64,000 bases of DNA from Natrinema amylolyticus_A (GTDB lineage Archaea; Halobacteriota; Halobacteria; Halobacteriales; Natrialbaceae), in assembly GCF_042678045.1 (NCBI RefSeq), contig NZ_JBHUDI010000002.1, forward strand, positions 62,001 to 126,000. Direction: 5' to 3'. The notes under the pieces are model-generated. The model was given only the letters and a program-made list of their open reading frames with translations, was not told where the DNA came from and did not search any database. The position numbers and the translations under genes are program-made. Numbering within the stretch: the stretch's first letter is position 1; the number at the start of each line of letters is the position of its first letter. Positions 43,986 to 50,852 of the stretch are shown here, piece by piece.

Positions 43986-44293
43986 TGTTATTGATGCCTC
44001 ACATGCTGTTGAAGCATCTCTCTGACGCGGCCGACATCACCGGACTCGAGAAAGCCGTCGGTGGCGTCCTCGAGGGCGTCCCCGGGAAGAGAATCAGGAG
44101 CCTCGTTACGATCATCCCCTCCCCGGCGGGAAGTACGACGCCGTCTTCGACCAGCATACGTACGGCGGAAGCGACTCGGTCGCGACGGCGCCTTCTTCAG
44201 GACACACGGTGCCCGAGCCGGCCCAAAGGAAGAACCCGAGCTGAGCCGTCAGTGGCGACTTCGAAGCATGCGACTCGAAGCGTGGGACTAACG
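43986..44293. other. Likely remnant coding sequence, unidentified
   Basis: GC-rich sequence with protein-like composition in more than one frame (for example KYDAVFDQHTYGGSDSVATA, and a frame ending ELSRQWRLRSMRLEAWD just before the next gene). No start, family or continuous frame could be recognised. Probably a decayed gene. Confidence 0.35.
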
Positions 44294-44653
44294 TCAGAAC
44301 GCGCCCAGATGATCGTCCTGTGGTTCGTACAGCCCGCCGGTCATCCGAACCTCGTGGATCTCGTCTAACGTCTCGCCGATCGATAGCCCGCGTTCGGACA
44401 TAACTGCCGCAATGATCCCGATTGGGACGCCGTTCTCGTACTGATCTTGTAGCTGCCAGATGACATCCTTGAGACCGTCACTCGTGACGTCCTCGTCTAA
44501 ATCCAACTGCGCGTGTTTGAACTCCACCTCGTGACCCGTCACGCGATAGTGACGGCGGTGGAAGTCGATGATCTCGTTCGGAACGTCGGTTTGTAGATCG
44601 ACGTCGCACTCCGGACAGGACGCGACGTACGGTGCCTGATCTTGGGTACTCAT
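44294..44653 (-). CDS. Small zinc-finger protein with MCM-like winged-helix end
   Basis: A 119-aa protein. The N-terminus has a CPEC...HRRH zinc-finger-like motif (SCPECDVDLQTDVPNEIIDF). The C-terminus (DVIWQLQDQYENGVPIGIIA, then GLSIGETLDEIHEVRMTGGL and YEPQDDHLGAF) resembles the winged helix at the end of archaeal MCM proteins. It lies 58 nt downstream of the Rieske oxygenase gene on the same strand and is probably co-transcribed. It could be a DNA-binding regulator of that operon or an unrelated passenger. Function is not known to me. Confidence 0.7.
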   Translation of the reverse strand: MSTQDQAPYVASCPECDVDLQTDVPNEIIDFHRRHYRVTGHEVEFKHAQLDLDEDVTSDGLKDVIWQLQDQYENGVPIGIIAAVMSERGLSIGETLDEIHEVRMTGGLYEPQDDHLGAF

Positions 44654-44711
44654 GGGTTTTGGTTCTGATTGTCGTGTTTCAGTGTCGATCGGTTATGCAA
44701 AGGCGATACCA

Positions 44712-45845
44712 TTACGAGTCGTAGGCGTCCTGTGCGAGCTGGTGGAACTTGTGGACGGTATGTTCGTTGGGGCCGAGTTGGGCCTGTGCGAGCGCGCCGG
44801 TTTTGAGCCCCTCCCACTGACGTTCGACCAGTTCGAAGTCTTCTTCCTGAAGCTGGCGACTCGTCCGGACGAACTCCCGCTCTTCCTCGGAGAGGTCGCT
44901 ATCGCGGAAGTAGTAGTCCGCGATCAACTGGAAGCGATCGGTGTCGATGGGATCGATGATGTAGGTACCGTAGCCGTCGGCAGTGCCGTACATGTTGACC
45001 GTGAAGTTCGGCCAGAGGTAGTGGAACTGGGCCTCGTGCTCGTCGTGGATCCGCATCTCGTCGTCGACGTCCTCGGCGTGGGTGTAGTGGAGCACCCAGT
45101 GGTAATCGTTAACCTCGAGTTCGGACTCGTTGAGCGAGATGCCTTTGATCCAGTCCTGGTGGTTGGCCTGGCAGTGATCGCACTCCGAGTAGTTGCTCGC
45201 GAACACCTTCCAGTTGCACTCAACCTCCGAGACAATCCGGGTGGCGTGTTCGTACTCCCCCAGCGGGAGCGCCTCGAGGCGATCTTTCATTACGCCGGCC
45301 TGCTCGGCCAGCGGCATCGGATCCTCACTCAGGTTCACGAAGAGCAGCGGCCCGATCGAGTCCACGTGTACATCGTTCAGGGCGTTCTCTTCGGCGTCGA
45401 ACTCTTGCACTTCTTCGTCCTCGAGGTCGGGGTTCAGACTGGCTTCATCGAAGCTCTTGGGCGTGCTTTTGAGCTCTCCCTCGAGGTCGTACGTCCAGAG
45501 GTGGTACGGACACTTGATTCGTTTTGCATCACCGGGGTCGGTCATCGGCGTATCCTCGACCATCTTCGAGCCGCGGTGGGCGCAGACGTTGTCGAACGCC
45601 TTGATATCGCCGTCGTGACCGCGGACGATGATCAGTTGTCGACCGCCAATCGTCCGGGTGAAGTACTGGCCTGCTTCCTGGATGCAGTTGGCGTGCCCGG
45701 CGTACACCCAGTACTGGCCGAATACCTTCTCTTTCTCTATTTCGAAGATTTCCGGGTCGGTGAAATACTTCGCCGGTAACGCGTTCGACTTCTCCGTGAT
45801 ATCTGAACTTACTGCTTGCGTTTGTGATTCGTCCCACTGTGTCAT
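44712..45845 (-). CDS. Rieske mono-oxygenase alpha subunit, glycine-betaine/carnitine type
   Basis: A 377-aa oxygenase. Rieske cluster ligands are Cys88, His90 (DNVCAHRGS) and Cys112, His115 (KCPYHLWTYDLEG). Mononuclear iron ligands are His224 and His229 in SNYSECDHCQANHQD, with Glu221 in the electron-bridging position, and an acidic residue near EEDFELV (334-340). This ECxHC form is that of GbcA, CntA and stachydrine demethylases, which attack N-methyl or trimethylamine groups and release formaldehyde. A TATA-like TTTTTATAGG about 25 nt upstream marks the ATG at 45845. No reductase or ferredoxin subunit is adjacent. A paralogue without the cluster lies at 29406-30416. Glycine betaine is the most likely substrate given the demethylase downstream, but carnitine or proline betaine are possible. 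Confidence 0.88.
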   Translation of the reverse strand: MTQWDESQTQAVSSDITEKSNALPAKYFTDPEIFEIEKEKVFGQYWVYAGHANCIQEAGQYFTRTIGGRQLIIVRGHDGDIKAFDNVCAHRGSKMVEDTPMTDPGDAKRIKCPYHLWTYDLEGELKSTPKSFDEASLNPDLEDEEVQEFDAEENALNDVHVDSIGPLLFVNLSEDPMPLAEQAGVMKDRLEALPLGEYEHATRIVSEVECNWKVFASNYSECDHCQANHQDWIKGISLNESELEVNDYHWVLHYTHAEDVDDEMRIHDEHEAQFHYLWPNFTVNMYGTADGYGTYIIDPIDTDRFQLIADYYFRDSDLSEEEREFVRTSRQLQEEDFELVERQWEGLKTGALAQAQLGPNEHTVHKFHQLAQDAYDS

Positions 45846-46260
45846 ACAGGACAGCAAATGACATACCTATAAAAAACAGTTCACCTGTGATACTGAACCT
45901 CAATATAAACTAGTGAGAATTCAGGGCGGGGACGAACGGACGGAACATGATCCACAGAGGAGGGCAAAGCGTATTTTTGAGTCCGGTTCGTGATCAGTCG
46001 ACGCGTTCCGGGAGATCCGTTATGATTCCTATTGCAGGGTTACAGCGACAGTGATCCAGTGAGGCACCTCAGAACAGATCTGTCTCGTCGAGCATGGTCC
46101 TATCTCTCACACCGTTCTACGGTTAACGTGTTCGGAACGGCAAAGGGGACGGGGTTCTGGAGGCTCAGCTACGAGACTGTGCTCGTCGTTCTCCTCGGCT
46201 GAAACCCCGTCTCGCTGATGTACACACCGCGGCGGTGGACGAGTACGGTGAATCACGATA
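45846..46260. other. Intergenic region upstream of the Rieske oxygenase
   Basis: Two TATA-like boxes for the oxygenase are present (near 45870 and 45905). The rest shows no gene. Confidence 0.45.
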
Positions 46261-47490
46261 TCAACCGCTGATAGCACTGCTGTGAATCCGGTTGGCGATC
46301 TCTTCACGGGTGATTCCCTGATCTGGATTGTGCGAGATTCTCTGCATGATGAGATCGATCAGGTTCAGCTGTTCTAGCAACTCCTGCGTACGTTCCCGGT
46401 CGAGATCCAGTTGTCGCTGTACGTCATACAGCGTCATCGACGTTTCTATCGCGTCTGCCAACTCTTCGATCGTGAGGCCGTCCGGGAGACCGAGCCCGTC
46501 GGCGGCGAGCTGTGTGTTGGAGACGCTCTCGATCGGGTCGTTTTCTTCCGCTGCTAGATCCTGTTCTGACTCCGATTCGGATGACGACTGCGCGTCCTCG
46601 GAACACTCTTTAGCGGCTGTCTGCTCGTCTGTCTCGTCGACTGTGTCACCGGCGTCCGCCGCCGCTACATTGCTGTCTGCCGTGCAGTCGTCCGCTTCGG
46701 CCTCGTCGGCCGTCTCGTACGACATCGGTTGGTGGATGTCGGCCTCGGTCATGTATCGACGAACGGTCTCCGAGGCAACATCCATCTCGATGTGCTCGGC
46801 CATCTCTGCGAATGTGTCGAAGGAATCGTACAGGCACTGTAGATATTCGTCGTCTTCGTACGGTGGGAGGTCCTCTGATCGTGCGGCGTCGAGTTTCTCC
46901 TCTATCTTGTCCCGGTCGCTCGTCGACTCCTCGGTCGCTGCCTGGGTGTCCTCGTGCTCACCGATACCGTCTGCGTCGTCAACTGCTTCTCCGCGAGCTA
47001 CCGTCGCAGTACTCGCGTCGGCCGATTCTGGATCGTCACCAATCGCTTCGTCGCTCTCGGCAGTGACTGGCGCTGAACGGGATTGAGAGTTAACGTTATT
47101 GGTGGTTGACGATTCGGAACGCCCGTGTTCTGTCTCTGCCTCGAAAGTGAGTGTGAGCGTCGCCACCACGGTGCCGTCGTCGGTCACGCAAGCGTCTTTC
47201 CTGATAGTCGATGCATCCTCGGGAACGTACTCGTCTAACCCCGGTAGTATCGACGGGGAGAACTCTATTTGTACCCCTCCATCGTCTGTGATCGTCGCCG
47301 CCTCCGGTGATGCTTCAGTTCCCGATTCCTCTCCCGAACACAGGGAGAGGGGAACGTCGAGTGTGACCGTTAGCCCGGTCTCGGAGTCCCGGTCGGGCGT
47401 CTCCGCTTCGATACGTTGGATCCTCCCGCCATCCGACTCGTATCGCCCGATCACTCGGGAGAGTTCTTTGAATGAGCCACTTACACCCAT
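46261..47490 (-). CDS. Acidic two-HTH protein of unknown function
   Basis: A 409-aa protein starting MGVSGSFKELSRVIGRYESD at 47490, chosen because a TATA-like CTTATATACC lies about 30 nt upstream and the longer frame is not acidic. It has an N-terminal beta-rich domain (LTVTLDVPLSLCSGEES; GTVVATLTLTFEAETEHG) and long acidic low-complexity linkers. A first helix-turn-helix (DTFAEMAEHIEMDVASETVR) and a second (LADAIETSMTLYDVQRQLDL with RERTQELLEQLNLIDLI) follow. The layout suggests a DNA-binding or nucleoid-associated regulator. I do not recognise the family by name. It is 1.1-5 kb from the RdfA/SMC pair and the Rieske oxygenase. Confidence 0.7.
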   Translation of the reverse strand: MGVSGSFKELSRVIGRYESDGGRIQRIEAETPDRDSETGLTVTLDVPLSLCSGEESGTEASPEAATITDDGGVQIEFSPSILPGLDEYVPEDASTIRKDACVTDDGTVVATLTLTFEAETEHGRSESSTTNNVNSQSRSAPVTAESDEAIGDDPESADASTATVARGEAVDDADGIGEHEDTQAATEESTSDRDKIEEKLDAARSEDLPPYEDDEYLQCLYDSFDTFAEMAEHIEMDVASETVRRYMTEADIHQPMSYETADEAEADDCTADSNVAAADAGDTVDETDEQTAAKECSEDAQSSSESESEQDLAAEENDPIESVSNTQLAADGLGLPDGLTIEELADAIETSMTLYDVQRQLDLDRERTQELLEQLNLIDLIMQRISHNPDQGITREEIANRIHSSAISG

Positions 47491-47690
47491 GGTATTACAC
47501 CTCACTCTATTTCTTGGGTATATAAGTGTGAATGAGGAATAGAGAACCCATTTATGTGAAACAGTTTGCAGGGAGAGAGGCAAAATAAAGTTAAGATGAT
47601 TTTTTACTTCGCGTTGCGCGCGCTTTCCCCGGCAAGTGTGGTCGGACGGCGACGGTGGCGGTAGCTGCAGGTCTTGCAGGGGTAGGAATT

Positions 47691-47852
47691 CTATGAGCTG
47701 GTCTTCTCTACTCCAGAATTGGCGAGGGAACTCAGAAAGGCAGCCCTGGCACAGTTCAAGTCTAGCTCTTTCGTGATTTCCTGCATCTGCTCACTGGTAA
47801 ATCGAAGGTGGTGTCTCTCGGTGGTGTCCCGTCCACAGTGGACACATCTCAT
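47691..47852 (-). CDS. Small CxxC/His protein (hypothetical)
   Basis: A 53-codon frame from the ATG at 47852, starting MRCVHCGRDTTERHHLRFTS and ending in LANSGVEKTSS. The CxxC and adjacent HH could bind zinc. The frame is open further upstream to 47930, but the upstream part is not acidic. It resembles many small haloarchaeal zinc-finger proteins by eye only. No clear promoter. Confidence 0.4.
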   Translation of the reverse strand: MRCVHCGRDTTERHHLRFTSEQMQEITKELDLNCARAAFLSSLANSGVEKTSS

Positions 47853-47978
47853 ACGAGAACCGGTACACGTTATGCACAAATCGCGTATGGTTGATAATAG
47901 AGTCCGTTTATTCGCGGACGAGGCGAACATCTCGGGGTTTGACTTCGAGGTGATTCACCTCGCATCTCGCATGGACGC

Positions 47979-48932
47979 TCAGACGATTTCCGCGACGTCG
48001 GCGAGTTTCTCACCGGCGGCGACGACGGATTCTCTCGTGAGTGAGTAGACGATTCCGCTTTCACGCGCTGTCACCGTCTGCAGTTCCTCGAAGGTCGCAG
48101 GGCTATAGATCGATCCCAGAGTCGTCTCCGGTGACACTCGGTCTCCGACTTCGATGTCGGGGCGAGGTTCGAAGAGACCGGAATCTTCGGCCCTGATGCA
48201 ATCTCCGTCGCTCCGAAACACGGTCCGAGTCACGGGAGTGTCCGGCACGCCATCCAAAACGTTCATTTTGCGGAGTACGTTCCGGATCCCCGTCGCTCCT
48301 CGTTGTACTGCGCTGTGGTCCACCCGCCTGCTGTTTGAAAGTTCCGGCGTGATCGCTGGAATACCCGCTCGTGCAGCGGCTGTCCGTAGTTTTCCTCTGA
48401 AATCACGATCGGGAGCGTTCTCCTCGGCGGCGTCAACGAGAAGATACTCGCTTCCGAACGCCTCTGCGAGCGCTTCCGAGTCGTCGTCTTGGAAGCGAAC
48501 GTGCTCCAGCATGTCTGCAGACCCGGTGTGGAGATCGATTACGGCGTCAGCACCTTCGACCAGGTACCACAGTCGTCTGGCCGAGCGTTCCTGGAGCGTT
48601 CCGTCGTCGTCGCCGGGCCAGACACGGTTCATGTTCGAGTTGACCGCGTCGAGAGCATGCGGGGTGACGTATGAGCGATGGTCGAACGCGCGTGGATTCG
48701 CGATGGGCACTACGAGAACTGTCCCTGCGATCTCGGTGGACGTCAGGTGATCGTGGAGGCGTCGCAGTGCGGCGGTTCCGTTGAGTTCGATTCCGTGCTG
48801 TGCGGCCTGAACGTACACCGTCGGGCCGGGGCTGCCTTCGTACCGGTGGACGGTAACGGAGATATCGGAGCCGGATGGCAACCGAGCGAGACGGCGCTCG
48901 GTAGCCGTATGCGTAACGCGCTTGCGATTCAT
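47979..48932 (-). CDS. Succinylglutamate desuccinylase/aspartoacylase family deacylase
   Basis: A 317-aa zinc-dependent deacylase. Metal ligands are His46 and Glu49 in VQAAQHGIELNG and His135 in VIDLHTGS. The arginine in NSNMNRVWPGD and the Glu in ITPELS complete the active site, and the C-terminal beta domain follows. Relatives include DoeB, which deacetylates N-acetyl-diaminobutyrate in ectoine breakdown, so an acylated compatible solute is a fair guess. It starts at the ATG at 48932 and is divergent from a creatininase-family gene across 80 nt with a shared promoter, suggesting one pathway for N-acyl and cyclic-amide substrates. Confidence 0.85.
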   Translation of the reverse strand: MNRKRVTHTATERRLARLPSGSDISVTVHRYEGSPGPTVYVQAAQHGIELNGTAALRRLHDHLTSTEIAGTVLVVPIANPRAFDHRSYVTPHALDAVNSNMNRVWPGDDDGTLQERSARRLWYLVEGADAVIDLHTGSADMLEHVRFQDDDSEALAEAFGSEYLLVDAAEENAPDRDFRGKLRTAAARAGIPAITPELSNSRRVDHSAVQRGATGIRNVLRKMNVLDGVPDTPVTRTVFRSDGDCIRAEDSGLFEPRPDIEVGDRVSPETTLGSIYSPATFEELQTVTARESGIVYSLTRESVVAAGEKLADVAEIV

Positions 48933-49012
48933 ACTGCATCTCCCGGGCGTCGAGGCTTGTAAGTGTCGGGGAGGACAGGTTTTTATGCGCTTCCACGAAC
49001 AGCAGCCAGTGT

Positions 49013-49750
49013 ATGCACCTCGAGAGCGCAACGTGGACCGACGTCCACGATGCAGAGACGGATCTGGCGATGGTGCCGATCGGCAGCACGGAACAGCACG
49101 GTCCTCATGCCCCACTGGGTACCGACACGCTCAACGCCGAGACGGTCGCCGAGACCGCCGCCGAACGGCTTGACGACCCTGTCGTCGTGTCCCCGGCAGT
49201 TCCGGTCGGCATCGCCGAGGAACACAGACAGTTTTCCGGAACGCTCTGGACGTCCGAATCGACGTTCAGGTCGTACGTCCGCGACATCGTCAGAAGCCTG
49301 GCATCACATGGCTTCGATCGTGTCGTGCTGGTAAACGGTCACGGTGGAAACGCAGCGGCGCTCCGGGAAGTCGCTGGAACGATCACGCGCCACGACGATG
49401 CGTACGCGGTCCCGTTCACCTGGTTCGAAGAGGTCGGTGACCATGCGTCCCGCATGGGACACGGCGGTCCGCTGGAGACGGCATTGCTCCAGCACGCGAA
49501 CCCGAAACACGTGCGCGAGGGGCGACTCGATGACGCGGCAGCGGAAGCCAGCGATCGATGGGGTGACTGGCAGGGACGGGTCAATCTTGCGTTCGACTCG
49601 GCCGAGTTCACCGAGAACGGCGTCGTCGGCGATCCGCGCGAGGCAAGCGCCGACCTCGGCGAGGAACTTCTCGACGCCGCGAGCGAAGCGCTCATCGAGT
49701 TGCTCGAAACCGTAGCTGAGCACGATCCGAAACGCCCTACACATCGGTAA
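49013..49750 (+). CDS. Creatininase family amidohydrolase
   Basis: A 245-aa metal-dependent amidohydrolase. The family site is complete: Glu27, His29 and Asp38 in IGSTEQHGPHAPLGTD, His110 in LVNGHGGN, and Glu155 in GHGGPLETALL. Creatininase opens creatinine to creatine; other members act on lactams, formamides or F420 and riboflavin precursors. In this neighbourhood (demethylase for sarcosine-type compounds, SHMT) creatinine to creatine to sarcosine would fit, but no creatinase is present. A TATA-like GGTTTTTATG lies about 33 nt before the ATG and faces the deacylase promoter. Confidence 0.85.
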   Translation: MHLESATWTDVHDAETDLAMVPIGSTEQHGPHAPLGTDTLNAETVAETAAERLDDPVVVSPAVPVGIAEEHRQFSGTLWTSESTFRSYVRDIVRSLASHGFDRVVLVNGHGGNAAALREVAGTITRHDDAYAVPFTWFEEVGDHASRMGHGGPLETALLQHANPKHVREGRLDDAAAEASDRWGDWQGRVNLAFDSAEFTENGVVGDPREASADLGEELLDAASEALIELLETVAEHDPKRPTHR

Positions 49751-49967
49751 CACGGCCGTATACGGGCGCCCCATCCGAATACCGCTTCTAGCAATGTCTC
49801 ACAGAGTGGGATCGATTGATTCGATAGGAGGAACTTCTGGCGGAATCCGAGCGGTCTCCAGCGTGACCTGTGTGAGAACTGCGGTTCAGCGGGGACACAA
49901 AGGAGCAACTGAGAGACGTCTGGAATTCAGTCGCTCACCGGATGAGTGTCTCCGAGTCTCTCGCCGA

Positions 49968-50411
49968 TCAGTCGTCTGCCGTGATCGCTTCCTCTTTGAT
50001 GAGTTCGTTCCACCGTTCGACGCCAGCTTCAGCGACCTCGCGGTCCTGGCTCACGGCGCCGCCGGAGACACCGATCGAGCCCACGACTTCACCGTCTTGC
50101 TCGAGCGGATAGCCGCCGCCGAAGATGACGATCTGGTCGTCGTCGGTCGTCTGGAGGCCGTACAGGGAGTTGCCCGGTTCGGAGGGCTCTGCCAGTTCGT
50201 GAGTCGGCATCTCCAGGGCAGCCGACGTGTATGCCTTGTTACGCGAGATGCTCACGGAGGCTAGCCAGCCGCCGTCCATGCGGTGCTGGGCGATGAGGTT
50301 CCCCTCGCTGTTTGCGACCGTGATCACCATCGGGTTGTCGATCTCGTCTGCTTTCTCTTCTGCCGCGTCTATCAGCTCTTTCGCTGTCTCCAGCGGAATG
50401 GAATCTACCAT
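49968..50411 (-). CDS. GlcG/HbpS family protein
   Basis: A 147-aa protein of the GlcG/HbpS family (PduO C-terminal-like fold). Marks are PLETAKELIDAAEEKADEI, VITVANSEGNLIAQHRMDG, SRNKAYTSAALEMPTHEL and the glycine-rich IVIFGGGYPLEQDGEVVGSI with GVSGGAVSQD. Members bind haem or cobalamin-like ligands or accompany catabolic operons, without a settled activity. The start ATG at 50411 is chosen by homology. It is divergent from the demethylase gene, with a 22-bp palindrome between them, so the two may share regulation. Confidence 0.8.
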   Translation of the reverse strand: MVDSIPLETAKELIDAAEEKADEIDNPMVITVANSEGNLIAQHRMDGGWLASVSISRNKAYTSAALEMPTHELAEPSEPGNSLYGLQTTDDDQIVIFGGGYPLEQDGEVVGSIGVSGGAVSQDREVAEAGVERWNELIKEEAITADD

Positions 50412-50852
50412 GCAAGAGGAAGGTAAGACGTTGCCATCAAATAAGTTGCCGTTATTTCCTCGATATACGACATGATTTCGTGAATCTATTGGAGAATTAT
50501 GTCTCATCGGAGGCTATGTGCCCGGATATCTCCAGGATTCGCTTGATTGGTCCGGGAGGCTGTGAAGGGAAGCCGTCACCCCCGCGATTTGATGCTACTA
50601 TCGTCAAAACACCATAAAAATGATATTTTATGCTTCTCCGCAGGCTCGCCGATTCCTCCGAACGACCGTTAGCATGTCCGTGCACGGAATCGTGCACCGT
50701 CGCTTGACAATGGTGCCCAGAATAACAGTGATATCACTGTTATCCACAGCCTCCTCGAAACTCTAATTATAATTCTTCTACCAGGTTTTGTTGAAGATCC
50801 GGGTGAGCGATAATTATATTTGTACTCGACTGGCACCACGGAGTGTACAATT
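50412..50852. promoter_or_regulatory. Divergent control region upstream of the demethylase
   Basis: A 22-bp perfect palindrome lies at 50722-50743. The demethylase TATA-like TAATTATATTTG lies at about 50809-50821, giving a leader of roughly 10-15 nt. No gene is visible. Confidence 0.55.
50722..50743. promoter_or_regulatory. 22-bp perfect palindrome, candidate operator
   Basis: The half-site ATAACAGTGAT is followed immediately by its exact complement ATCACTGTTAT. It lies about 70 bp upstream of the demethylase TATA box, a typical place for an activator or repressor site in haloarchaea. No second copy was noticed in the window. Confidence 0.6.

Noticed and set aside
44652..45779. Plus-strand frame of 375 codons opposite the Rieske oxygenase, similar to one opposite its paralogue
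   Set aside because: The similarity between the two antisense frames only reflects the duplicated oxygenase sequence beneath them.
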